Positions 35,956-43,996 of a stretch of 64,000 nucleotides of DNA are shown here, in pieces. The notes beneath the pieces were generated by a model. That model was given only the letters and a program-made list of their open reading frames with translations. It made no database searches and had not been told where the DNA came from. The position numbers were made by a program, and so were the translations under genes. The stretch's first letter is position 1. Every line of letters starts with the position of its first letter. Where the stretch lies: contig NZ_SVET01000001.1 in NCBI RefSeq assembly GCF_015057245.1, positions 124,001 through 188,000 on the forward strand, written 5' to 3'. The DNA comes from Pseudobutyrivibrio ruminis. GTDB taxonomy: Bacteria; Bacillota; Clostridia; Lachnospirales; Lachnospiraceae.

Positions 35956-35983
35956 ATTCTATCACAAACAATTTATATGTCAA
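35956..35983 (-). promoter_or_regulatory. Strong sigma-A promoter of ilvN-ilvC
   Basis: TTGACA (35983-35978) and TAGAAT (35961-35956) on the minus strand, 16-base spacer. The leader is only about 60 bases, too short for a T-box or a long attenuator. Confidence 0.8.
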
Positions 35984-36010
35984 CCAAAAAGATTTCAGAA
36001 TTTAGTAAAT

Positions 36011-36667
36011 TTAGTAATACTTTCCATCATATGGGTTATAGAGTCCCATTTGAATAGGTTGTCTCTTATCCTCGTAACACAAAGTAATATAATAATCTCT
36101 AAATTCAAATCCCTGTTTTGTCCAGTAAGTATTTCCCTTTTCAAAATCGCAGTACTCGCTAAAATCTATCCACTGAAGGACCTGCATAAGCGGTCTATCC
36201 ATCATTTTGCAGGTAGCCTCTTTAAAGGTCCAAACCTCCGTAAATTTTTTGTTTACCTCAGATTTCTTCAAAGATTCCAGATACTCTAAATCAGCCTTTG
36301 TAAAAAAGCGTTCAACCAAATCTCTATCATATGGACGGATTCGTTCAACATCTATTCCAACAGGCTTGTCTGAAATTGCCGCTACTGCAAAAAAATTAGA
36401 ATGTGAAATACTAAAATCTACGTTTTTCGGCTGTATAAAAATGGGTTTTCCTTGAGAAGTTGATGAATAGACATATGGTCTTTCAATGTGATTTTCCCAT
36501 AGAAGTTTTTCTAATAGATGGGCAGCACCTAATCTCTCACATTTGCCCCTTAAGGTCTTAGCCTCGTCAACATGCTCTCGTTGCTGGGGACTAATCATGC
36601 TGTACACTTCATCAAATATGAACGGATTCTGTAATGGCTCACAATTATATGCTGCTGCTTTAATCAT
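36011..36667 (-). CDS. Sfp-type 4'-phosphopantetheinyl transferase
   Basis: Transfers phosphopantetheine from CoA to carrier-protein serines. The 218-residue product shows the paired Sfp motifs PVGIDVERIRPYDRDLVERFF and FTEVWTFKEATCKM, with the Mg-binding Asp and Glu. Sfp-type size suggests a carrier protein of secondary metabolism or a broad range, yet no NRPS, PKS or acyl-carrier gene lies nearby. It is divergent from a CgeB-like gene with overlapping promoter regions. Confidence 0.88.
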   Translation of the reverse strand: MIKAAAYNCEPLQNPFIFDEVYSMISPQQREHVDEAKTLRGKCERLGAAHLLEKLLWENHIERPYVYSSTSQGKPIFIQPKNVDFSISHSNFFAVAAISDKPVGIDVERIRPYDRDLVERFFTKADLEYLESLKKSEVNKKFTEVWTFKEATCKMMDRPLMQVLQWIDFSEYCDFEKGNTYWTKQGFEFRDYYITLCYEDKRQPIQMGLYNPYDGKYY

Positions 36668-36756
36668 ATTCTCCCCCTTTAACGTTTACATAAAGTATAA
36701 CATAGTGGAAATTAAATATGATAAAATATTTGTGAACTATTCTTATAGGGGGCTAT

Positions 36757-37911
36757 ATGAAATTCTTAATTTTTGAGATGAAAACTGTATGCTACAATTC
36801 CTATCTTTACTTTGGGGACGCATTAGGCAAAGCCCTTACAGATAAGGGACATACAGTAGAATACTTTAAAGTAGATGAAGACGCTTTGGACGATTTAGAA
36901 AACTATGTAGGAGCCAAATACGATGCACTTATCGATTTCAATTCTGATTTACCTCGTGCACTTATGGATGATGATTCCTATTTTCTAGATCATGTTGATG
37001 CGCCTTTTTTTGATGTCATTTTGGATCACCCTCTATATCATCATGATTCACTAAAGCATAAGCTTAGCAATTTCAATGTAGTTTGCCTAGATTCAAAGCA
37101 CAGGGACTATATTTTAAAATACTATCCTCATATCAAATCAGTTACAGTTACACCAATGACGGGCGAATTGGCCTTTGGAAATGATTCTATTAACTGGGAT
37201 GGCTTTAATGATCGTCCATACGATATCCTTTTATCTGGCACCTATACAGATCCTACCAGACTTGAAGCTGCCATTCATAAGATTCCAGATTTCCTTGCGC
37301 AAAACGTATATGAATTGATTGACATGATGCTAGCAGACAGCACCCTTACTATAGAGGACGCTGTTGAAACTCTGGCAAGAAATGAAATCTATGACTACAT
37401 CAATTCAGATTTACCATTACACACTCAGTCTTTCTATTTAGCAGACGCTTACGTGCGTTGTATAAACAGAAAAAATCTAGTGCTGGAGCTTGATAAATGT
37501 AATCACAACTTCCATATATTTGGTGCACTTTGGGAAGAATTAGATTTAAAGCATGCCACTCTCCATCGCGAGATTCCATTCAATCTTACATTTACCGTTT
37601 TTTCCAAGGCAAAAATATCGGTAAATATAATGCCTAATTTTAAAGCCGGAAGTCACGACAGAGTATTTTCTGGCCAGCTTAATGGTGCTGTTTCACTCAC
37701 AGACCCTACCACTTTACTGCTTTCAGAATACCAGCATGATAAAAACATCCTCTTCTACGACTTAAATCATATGGATGAAATTTCTTCAATGGTAGATAGT
37801 CATCTGGATAAACCAGATGAGCTAAAAAAAATAGCCCAAAGTGGATTCAGTATCGCAAATGCGAATCACACCTGGGCTAATATTGCAAATTTAATTTTAA
37901 AAAATCTTTAA
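36757..37911 (+). CDS. CgeB-like family glycosyltransferase
   Basis: A 384-residue protein resembling CgeB-like glycosyltransferases (GT-B, group 1 type). The C-terminal nucleotide-sugar part shows FSKAKISVNIMPNFKAGSHDRVFSGQLNGAVSLTD, equivalent to the usual 'ERvFe..acGa..l.d' segment, followed by ILFYDLNHMDE. The N-terminal half opens KFLIFEMKTVCYNSYLYFGDALGKAL. There is no signal peptide. GGGGG precedes the ATG. Its last 4 bases overlap the stop of the convergent aldolase gene. Acceptor and sugar are unknown; surface glycan or glycosylation of a protein is plausible. Confidence 0.7.
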   Translation: MKFLIFEMKTVCYNSYLYFGDALGKALTDKGHTVEYFKVDEDALDDLENYVGAKYDALIDFNSDLPRALMDDDSYFLDHVDAPFFDVILDHPLYHHDSLKHKLSNFNVVCLDSKHRDYILKYYPHIKSVTVTPMTGELAFGNDSINWDGFNDRPYDILLSGTYTDPTRLEAAIHKIPDFLAQNVYELIDMMLADSTLTIEDAVETLARNEIYDYINSDLPLHTQSFYLADAYVRCINRKNLVLELDKCNHNFHIFGALWEELDLKHATLHREIPFNLTFTVFSKAKISVNIMPNFKAGSHDRVFSGQLNGAVSLTDPTTLLLSEYQHDKNILFYDLNHMDEISSMVDSHLDKPDELKKIAQSGFSIANANHTWANIANLILKNL

Positions 37912-38885
37912 TCCAAATTAAGCATTTCCTGGTAGAAAGCGAAGTAATCCTTTCTACCTTCTTTTGTAAACTGGATAGCTGTTCTTGGGTGCTGATTTAA
38001 TAGACCTGTTGTAAGATATTGCATATCATATCCCCATACAACGCCCTGCTCCTTTAATGGCAGCATATAGTCCTCGACAAACTTAATTGCATATCTTTCC
38101 TTGTATTTTGGATTCTTAAGAAAGCCAAGAAGAAGCTCCATAGCACAGTTTCCTGCACCACGTCCCATACTACAATATGTTGCATCCAAATAATCTACAT
38201 TATCACCAACAGCCTCTATCGTATTTGCGAACGCAAGCTTTTGATTATCATGAGCATGCATTCCCACCTTTTTGCCATACTTAGACGCAATTTCATAGTA
38301 CATATCAGCAATACGCTCTGTCTGCTCTGGATATAGAGAGCCATAGCTATCTACAATATAAATACATGAAATTGGGGTCTGACATACAATATCAAGCGCA
38401 GACTTAATATCCTCCATAGAAGCAGTAGAAATAGCCATAATATTACAAGTAGTCTCGTAACCTTTCTTATATGCATCCTCAATCATCTGAACCGCACTAG
38501 GGAGCTGATGAAGATATGTTGCAACACGAATAAGATCCACAGGGCTTTCTGCCTTTGGATGAATATCCTCCTTATAATTGCAACGGCCAACATCTGCCAT
38601 AATAGCAAGCTTTAAATCAGTGTTATTGTCACCAACAATCTTTCTAATATATTCATCTGATGAAAACTTCCATGGGCCAAACTTATCCTTGTCAAACTGT
38701 TCTTTATCGGCTCTATAGCCCATTTCCATATAGTCTACCCCAGCCTTTACATTTGTAAGATAAAGTGCCTTAGCAAATTCATCAGTAAAATAAAAGTCAT
38801 TAACAAGGCCACCGTCTCTAAGTGTGGCATCAACAACTCTGACACTCTCTCTAACTTCTAAAAGCTTGGATATTTCTTTTTTCAT
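37908..38885 (-). CDS. HMGL/DRE-TIM family aldolase (4-hydroxy-2-oxovalerate aldolase-like)
   Basis: A (beta/alpha)8 metalloenzyme of the DRE-TIM superfamily, 325 residues from the ATG at 38885 (GGAGG 9 bases upstream). A longer frame would add a hydrophobic leader with no ribosome site. Metal and catalytic signatures are RVVDATLRDGGLVNDFYF at the start, then IYIVDSYGS and the HAHDN metal-binding pair. Length and the DATLRDG opening fit the 4-hydroxy-2-oxovalerate aldolase/HMG-CoA lyase group. No acylating aldehyde dehydrogenase partner is near, so the acid it cleaves or builds is unknown. Relatives of this type occur beside glycan genes, which matches its CgeB-like neighbour. Confidence 0.8.
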   Translation of the reverse strand: MKKEISKLLEVRESVRVVDATLRDGGLVNDFYFTDEFAKALYLTNVKAGVDYMEMGYRADKEQFDKDKFGPWKFSSDEYIRKIVGDNNTDLKLAIMADVGRCNYKEDIHPKAESPVDLIRVATYLHQLPSAVQMIEDAYKKGYETTCNIMAISTASMEDIKSALDIVCQTPISCIYIVDSYGSLYPEQTERIADMYYEIASKYGKKVGMHAHDNQKLAFANTIEAVGDNVDYLDATYCSMGRGAGNCAMELLLGFLKNPKYKERYAIKFVEDYMLPLKEQGVVWGYDMQYLTTGLLNQHPRTAIQFTKEGRKDYFAFYQEMLNLD

Positions 38886-38975
38886 CTTTATGTCCTCCGA
38901 TACTTTAGTAATTAAAAGTGATAAAGCAAGTATATATGTAACCAGGTAGAAAGTCAAATTGGATTAATTATAACA

Positions 38976-39010
38976 TAAAAACATGGCTCCTCTATATAAG
39001 AAGAGCCATG
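38976..39010 (-). terminator. Terminator of the chemoreceptor operon
   Basis: CATGGCTC/GAGCCATG stem with an AT-rich loop, then TTTTTATG on the minus strand. It ends the MCP-DUF3592-LURP operon. Confidence 0.8.
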
Positions 39011-39022
39011 CTATAATTTTTA

Positions 39023-39523
39023 TTAATCCAAGAAAGCTTGTTCAGTTCTAGCAGCAGCAAATGTTGTAAGAAAAACAATATCTAAATCTTTATCATCCTC
39101 TATTGTCACGTCAAAACAATTTCCCATGGTTATTACAGATTTTCCTTTAGGAGTTGAGCTTGCAATTATAGCACATGGCTGACCTTTAAGGGTAATAGTA
39201 TACGTCAATCCAATTTTTCCTTTTGAAAAATCGGTATCAATTCTAATACCTTCTTCATGTAGATAGTCCCAAATATTAGTGCCATCCAGTTTAAATCTTG
39301 AATTTGTGGCAAAGTCATCATTAACTTGGGTAGTTAAGGTCTTCGAAACTTTATGAAGTATTTTTCGTCCACTAAGATGATTAATAAAATCAAAATCACT
39401 AGCCCCAATCAAAGGCTGAGTCAGCATTTTAGCTTCATATACAATATTACCACTTTCATCTTTCATAAAATATCCAGCTTTAAGAAATTTTCTTTCTTGT
39501 TCGAATTTATAAGTTTTTGCCAA
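39023..39523 (-). CDS. LURP-one-related / Tubby-C2-like protein
   Basis: A 166-residue protein of the LURP-one-related family (Tubby or scramblase-like beta barrel). Family features are AGYFMKDESGNIVYEAKM near the N-terminus, ILHKVSKTLTTQVNDDF and YTITLKGQPCAIIASS. There is no signal peptide or membrane helix. The start is a TTG with AGGAGG upstream, 17 bases inside the DUF3592 gene, so translation is coupled. Bacterial members have no settled role, though binding of membrane lipid has been proposed for the fold. It is the last gene after a chemoreceptor. Confidence 0.8.
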   Translation of the reverse strand: MAKTYKFEQERKFLKAGYFMKDESGNIVYEAKMLTQPLIGASDFDFINHLSGRKILHKVSKTLTTQVNDDFATNSRFKLDGTNIWDYLHEEGIRIDTDFSKGKIGLTYTITLKGQPCAIIASSTPKGKSVITMGNCFDVTIEDDKDLDIVFLTTFAAARTEQAFLD

Positions 39524-39998
39524 AATTCCACTCCTCCTCCTGTTCTTTTAATCTCTGATTTTTTTCTTTTATTTTTCTAGCGTTAACCAAACCCACTGTA
39601 ACCATCACTCCACCACCAACAATTATTATAATAGGTATTAGCATACTGTTTGGCCAACTTACATCAGTAGGATCTGATGGATTGTAATTAATCTCTATAA
39701 CATTTCCAACTTCTTCCTTTTCTCGATCATCAAATTTACCTTCATATTCCTGACCATCAACATTATATGTAAAATATATTGTGTATGAAGCATTATAAAG
39801 AGTTTCCCCTTCATAGTGAGCCTCCTCGTAAAGTTCAACATCCGTAACTACAGCTTCTGTGGTTGGATAATCAATTCTGCAATTTACAACATAAAATGCA
39901 AAAATTCCAAAAATGATTACAATGATTCCAAAGACAGCATTACCATAACCATAAGAATAATCTCTTTCAATCTTAGCGTATCGATTTAATAAATTCAT
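39507..39998 (-). CDS. DUF3592 family membrane protein
   Basis: About 163 residues from the ATG at 39998 (GGGGA upstream; a GTG five codons earlier is an alternative). Two membrane helices (about 20-38 and 118-138) flank a beta-rich extracytoplasmic segment with TIYFTYNVDGQEYEGKF and VIEINYNPSDPTDVSWP, the DUF3592 hallmark. Function is unknown. It lies between a chemoreceptor and a LURP-type protein in one operon. Confidence 0.8.
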   Translation of the reverse strand: MNLLNRYAKIERDYSYGYGNAVFGIIVIIFGIFAFYVVNCRIDYPTTEAVVTDVELYEEAHYEGETLYNASYTIYFTYNVDGQEYEGKFDDREKEEVGNVIEINYNPSDPTDVSWPNSMLIPIIIIVGGGVMVTVGLVNARKIKEKNQRLKEQEEEWNFGKNL

Positions 39999-40019
39999 AT
40001 CTGGAGTCCCCACACTAAA

Positions 40020-41876
40020 TTAAACAATTTCAAATTTCTGGGTACTAGCATTAAGTTGTTTTGTAACATCATTGTTTTGATCCATAGCTTCATTGATGCC
40101 CTGGATTTCACCAACGATTTCCGTAGCAGCCTGAGCGCTCATGCCAATAGCATTAGAGCTTTCATTTACAGAATTAGAAATCGTCTCAATTCTATCAGCC
40201 ATCTCATTCATTACATTGTTTAGATTATCTGCCTTGTCTGAGAATGTAGCCAACATTTCATCAATCATTGTAGCTGTATCTTCAAATTTCGATCCAGTTT
40301 CAACGAATGCATCATAATCAGCCAAAACATTTTCATTGATGAATTCAATAACTTGAACCGCATTATCTGAAAGTGTTTTAACAGCCGCTGTAACCTTAGC
40401 AGAAATTTCCTGAATATTTCCAGCTGTATCTCTTGAGTTTGCTGCAAGCTTACTAATCTCATCAGCTACAACAGCAAATCCCTTTCCAGCCTCACCAGCT
40501 CTGGCAGCTTCGATAGATGCATTAAGAGCAAGCAAGTTTGTCTGGCTGGCAATGTCCAGAATCTCGTTTGTCAAATCACCAATTTGGTTAACCTGCTCAG
40601 ATTCTTTTACAGAAACCTCGAGAACTCTAGATAATTCTTCCATCTTAGCTCCAGTGTTATCCTTCTTCTCAGTTGCTTCTTTCTTGATTTCATCAGCTGC
40701 CGTTTTGATTTCATTTGCTTTAGAAGCGCCTTCTTTTGCCTCTGCATCTATAGCATTAGTAGCCTCTCTAACTTCAAATACCTTGTCATTTAAATCAATT
40801 GCTGTAGTAGAAACATTCTCCATTGACGCCGCCAACTCTTCCATTGCTGCTGAAGTATTAGTGACATTATCAGATGCACTTTGAATCTTAACAACCATAC
40901 TGTCTGAAGATGTACTAAGAACGCTAGCGCCATTTTTAACATCCTTAATAACACCTTGGAGTGTTCCAAGAAACTCATTGATTCCATCAGATATCATAGC
41001 TAGTTCAGTTTTTGTCTTAGTATTAATACGAGCTGTAAGGTCTCCTTTTCCTCTATTGATATTATTTATAATTGATTGTAATTCATAAGAAATACCAAGA
41101 ATAGTTTTGTTAATTCTAATAAATGAAAGCAGGAAGCTAACTATAATAAGAACCACAACTATTCCCATTACAAAGTAGCCCTTCATTGATACTTGCGAAA
41201 TGTAGCTATCTAAGTATCCTGAAAAACCTTCACTCAATGAAGTAATAGCAGCATCTACAGCATCAATTGATGCATAAGCAGCCTCCAGATTGGTACCATA
41301 TTCAGTTGAAACATATCCAATAGCTCCAGCCACATCCGAAGCTGCTATATATCCCTTTAATGTTTCAGCAGATGATGCAAAAGCTTCTGTATTTGTTCTT
41401 AAATCCGCAACTAATTGTTCACCATCTGATACATTGCTAACTATTATTGATGATTCCATATAAGTAAGATGATTTTCTAAGTCATCTATATATGAGTTCA
41501 TATCATCAAATTCTGAAGCACTCATTATATCACCTGCTCCGCATTGACCTAAAGTGCGATTTATTTCTGCAGATATATGTATAATATCCTGTCTTAATTG
41601 AGCAGATTCCTCAGCACATATCAACTCATTCTCACTCGCCACTAAAGCTTGTGACTTCACACTTTGCATTGCAGTATTTGATATTATCGCATATACGATA
41701 AATGCAATTAATATTACTACATTAACAATTATATTTTGAAATGTAATTGATTGGAAAAAATTGCCTTTATTGTGTTCTGCAATCTTTACTACTCCTGCAA
41801 TGTTTTCCTTTTGCTCTTCTGAAAGATTTTGATCTAATCTCTCTCTAATAGTCTCTTTTCTTTCTTCTCTGCCCAT
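40020..41876 (-). CDS. Methyl-accepting chemotaxis protein
   Basis: Transmembrane chemoreceptor of 618 residues. One helix at about 46-66, a mostly helical extracytoplasmic domain (about 67-230, four-helix-bundle type), a second helix near 232-255, HAMP, then the long signalling coiled coil. Its tip carries the invariant IASQTNLLALNASIEAARAGEAGKGFAVVADEI. There is no C-terminal pentapeptide for CheR tethering (it ends FEIV). AGGGGGT precedes the ATG. No che genes are nearby, and the ligand is unknown. Confidence 0.93.
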   Translation of the reverse strand: MGREERKETIRERLDQNLSEEQKENIAGVVKIAEHNKGNFFQSITFQNIIVNVVILIAFIVYAIISNTAMQSVKSQALVASENELICAEESAQLRQDIIHISAEINRTLGQCGAGDIMSASEFDDMNSYIDDLENHLTYMESSIIVSNVSDGEQLVADLRTNTEAFASSAETLKGYIAASDVAGAIGYVSTEYGTNLEAAYASIDAVDAAITSLSEGFSGYLDSYISQVSMKGYFVMGIVVVLIIVSFLLSFIRINKTILGISYELQSIINNINRGKGDLTARINTKTKTELAMISDGINEFLGTLQGVIKDVKNGASVLSTSSDSMVVKIQSASDNVTNTSAAMEELAASMENVSTTAIDLNDKVFEVREATNAIDAEAKEGASKANEIKTAADEIKKEATEKKDNTGAKMEELSRVLEVSVKESEQVNQIGDLTNEILDIASQTNLLALNASIEAARAGEAGKGFAVVADEISKLAANSRDTAGNIQEISAKVTAAVKTLSDNAVQVIEFINENVLADYDAFVETGSKFEDTATMIDEMLATFSDKADNLNNVMNEMADRIETISNSVNESSNAIGMSAQAATEIVGEIQGINEAMDQNNDVTKQLNASTQKFEIV

Positions 41877-41993
41877 AGAATTACCCCCTATATAAATAAA
41901 CGTCCATTAGTTTTCTTAATATATTATAATATGACTTTTATAATGAGTAATATAATGCACAAAAAAAACATATTATTTTTAAATATTCATCAA

Positions 41994-42027
41994 AAAAGAG
42001 CTCTTGGATTAACCAAGAGCTCTTTAA
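41994..42027 (-). terminator. Terminator of the GGGtGRT operon
   Basis: AAAGAGCTCTTGG/CCAAGAGCTCTTT, a 13-bp stem with a 4-5 base loop, then TTTTTGATG on the minus strand. Confidence 0.88.
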
Positions 42028-42045
42028 TAAACAAGGACAGTCGAC

Positions 42046-42118
42046 GCCATTTGAAAATCGCTTCGCGATGGCATCTCCAGTTCTAATTAAATCAGCGCTA
42101 CGCTTGATTTAATTAGAA
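42046..42118 (-). other. Two extra hairpins in the 3' UTR of the GGGtGRT gene
   Basis: First hairpin: TTCTAATTAAATC/GATTTAATTAGAA (42081-42118) with an inner AGCG/CGCT, overlapping the stop codon. Second: GCCAT/ATGGC (42046-42072) with an inner ATCGC-GAA-GCGAT. Both lie before the terminator. Confidence 0.6.
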
Positions 42119-43123
42119 TCTTCCAGCAGTAGCAGCTTCCTCAACAGAAACAGCAACAGCAACTGTTGCACCTACCATTGGGTTGTTACCCATACCGATA
42201 AGACCCATCATCTCAACGTGTGCAGGAACTGAAGATGAACCAGCGAACTGAGCATCTGAGTGCATACGTCCAAGAGTATCTGTCATACCGTATGAAGCAG
42301 GACCTGCTGCCATGTTATCTGGGTGAAGTGTACGTCCTGTACCACCGCCTGAAGCAACTGAGAAGTACTTCTTGCCGAGTTCAACGCACTCTTTCTTGTA
42401 TGTACCAGCTACTGGATGCTGGAAACGTGTTGGGTTTGTAGAGTTACCTGTGATAGATACACCTACGTTCTCATGATGCATGATAGCAACACCTTCCTGA
42501 ACATCATCAGCGCCGTAGCACTTAACTGTAGCACGAAGACCGTTTGAGTATGCCTTCTCTGATACGATGTTAAGCTTAGCTTCCTTGTAATCGTACTTTG
42601 TCTCAACATATGTGAAACCATTGATACGAGAAATAATCTGAGCAGCATCCTTTCCAAGACCGTTAAGGATTACTCTAAGAGGCTTCTTACGAACCTTGTT
42701 AGCCTTCTCAGCGATACCGATAGCACCTTCAGCAGCAGCGAATGACTCGTGACCTGCTAAGAAACAGAAGCACTCTGTCTCCTCCTCAAGGAGCATCTTT
42801 CCAAGGTTACCATGTCCAAGACCTACCTTACGGTGATCAGCAACAGAACCTGGAATACAGAAAGACTGAAGTCCCTCTCCGATTGCTGCAGCTGCATCAG
42901 CAGCCTTGCGGCAATTCTTCTTAATAGCGATTGCAGCACCTACAGTGTAAGCCCAGCAAGCGTTCTCGAAGCAGATAGGCTGAATCTTCTTTACCTGCTC
43001 GTATACATCAAGACCTGCGTCCTTAGTAATCTTCTCAGCTTCTTCGATTGAGCTGATACCATACTTATTAAGAACTGCGTTAATCTGATCAATTCTTCTC
43101 TCATATGATTCAAATAAAGCCAT
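42113..43123 (-). CDS. GGGtGRT family protein
   Basis: Member of the GGGtGRT protein family, named for the glycine motif seen here as VASGGGTGRTLHPDNMAAGPASYGM in the last third of the 336 residues. Other visible features are AKLNIVSEKAYSNGLRATVKCYGADDVQEG and EETECFCFLAGHESFAAAEGAIG. No membrane segment or signal peptide is present. Function is not established. It is found next to a NifU/IscU-like scaffold in many anaerobes, as here (21 bases downstream), which points to iron-sulfur or metal handling. Confidence 0.88.
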   Translation of the reverse strand: MALFESYERRIDQINAVLNKYGISSIEEAEKITKDAGLDVYEQVKKIQPICFENACWAYTVGAAIAIKKNCRKAADAAAAIGEGLQSFCIPGSVADHRKVGLGHGNLGKMLLEEETECFCFLAGHESFAAAEGAIGIAEKANKVRKKPLRVILNGLGKDAAQIISRINGFTYVETKYDYKEAKLNIVSEKAYSNGLRATVKCYGADDVQEGVAIMHHENVGVSITGNSTNPTRFQHPVAGTYKKECVELGKKYFSVASGGGTGRTLHPDNMAAGPASYGMTDTLGRMHSDAQFAGSSSVPAHVEMMGLIGMGNNPMVGATVAVAVSVEEAATAGRF

Positions 43124-43144
43124 TTTTGTTTCTCCTTTCCTATA

Positions 43145-43837
43145 TTATTCCTGACGTGGATCGATAATCTTTGCAGCATCGTCAACACGACCGTACTGGC
43201 CCTTTGCCTTTTCCCATGCTGTGTTAGGATCATCACCCTTCTTAATGAAGTCTGTCATCTTTCCAAGAGAAACAAACTGATATCCGATAACTTCGTTATC
43301 GTCATCAAGTGCGATACCTGTTACATAGCCTTCAGCCATTTCAAGGTAACGAACACCCTTTTCCTTTGTTGCGTACATTGTACCAACCTGTGAACGAAGA
43401 CCCTTTCCAAGATCCTCAAGACCAGCACCGATTGCAAGTCCGTCATCAGAGAATGCAGACTGTGTACGTCCGTAAACGATCTGAAGGAAAAGCTCTCTCA
43501 TAGCTGTGTTGATAGCGTCGCAAACAAGGTCTGTATTAAGAGCCTCAAGGATTGTCTTTCCCTGAAGAATCTCTGCAGCCATAGCTGCTGAATGTGTCAT
43601 ACCTGAGCAACCAATTGTCTCAACAAGTGCTTCCTCGATAACACCATTCTTAACATTTAAAGATAATTTGCAGGCACCCTGCTGTGGAGCACACCAGCCA
43701 ACACCGTGTGTGAAACCGCTAATATCAGAAATCTGCTTAGCGTGTACCCATTTTCCCTCTTCAGGGATAGGAGCTGGTTCATGCTTTGCGCCCTTTGCTA
43801 CAGGACACATGTTTTCTACTTCTTTTGTGTAAATCAT
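43145..43837 (-). CDS. NifU/IscU-like iron-sulfur cluster scaffold protein
   Basis: A 230-residue protein of the IscU/NifU scaffold superfamily. Scaffold-like features: VGWCAPQQGACKLSLNVKNGVIEEALVETIGCSGMTHSAAMAAEILQ is read here as Cys49, Cys57 and Cys76 in order, followed by GKTILEALN. A further Cys105 in DLVCDAIN could be the last ligand. Cys11 near the start is extra. The C-terminal 100 residues are unlike IscU. GAAAGGAG precedes the ATG. It leads the operon with the GGGtGRT gene; no suf or isc genes are close, so it probably serves a special target. Confidence 0.82.
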   Translation of the reverse strand: MIYTKEVENMCPVAKGAKHEPAPIPEEGKWVHAKQISDISGFTHGVGWCAPQQGACKLSLNVKNGVIEEALVETIGCSGMTHSAAMAAEILQGKTILEALNTDLVCDAINTAMRELFLQIVYGRTQSAFSDDGLAIGAGLEDLGKGLRSQVGTMYATKEKGVRYLEMAEGYVTGIALDDDNEVIGYQFVSLGKMTDFIKKGDDPNTAWEKAKGQYGRVDDAAKIIDPRQE

Positions 43838-43996
43838 TGTAGAACTCCTTTCTATAATTCCATTAATATACTGCTACCTACATTAATGACCTAATTATAT
43901 AAACGCATAGAAACGCGTTATTGATTACATTTTCTCACTTTCAGTGGCTTTAGTAAAGTATTCTTTTGTATTTTCGTTAAAAAATTATCTAAATAT

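Noticed and set aside
38886..38957. N-terminal hydrophobic leader on the aldolase as a signal peptide
   Set aside because: The enzyme family is cytosolic and GGAGG with an ATG at 38885 gives the normal start.
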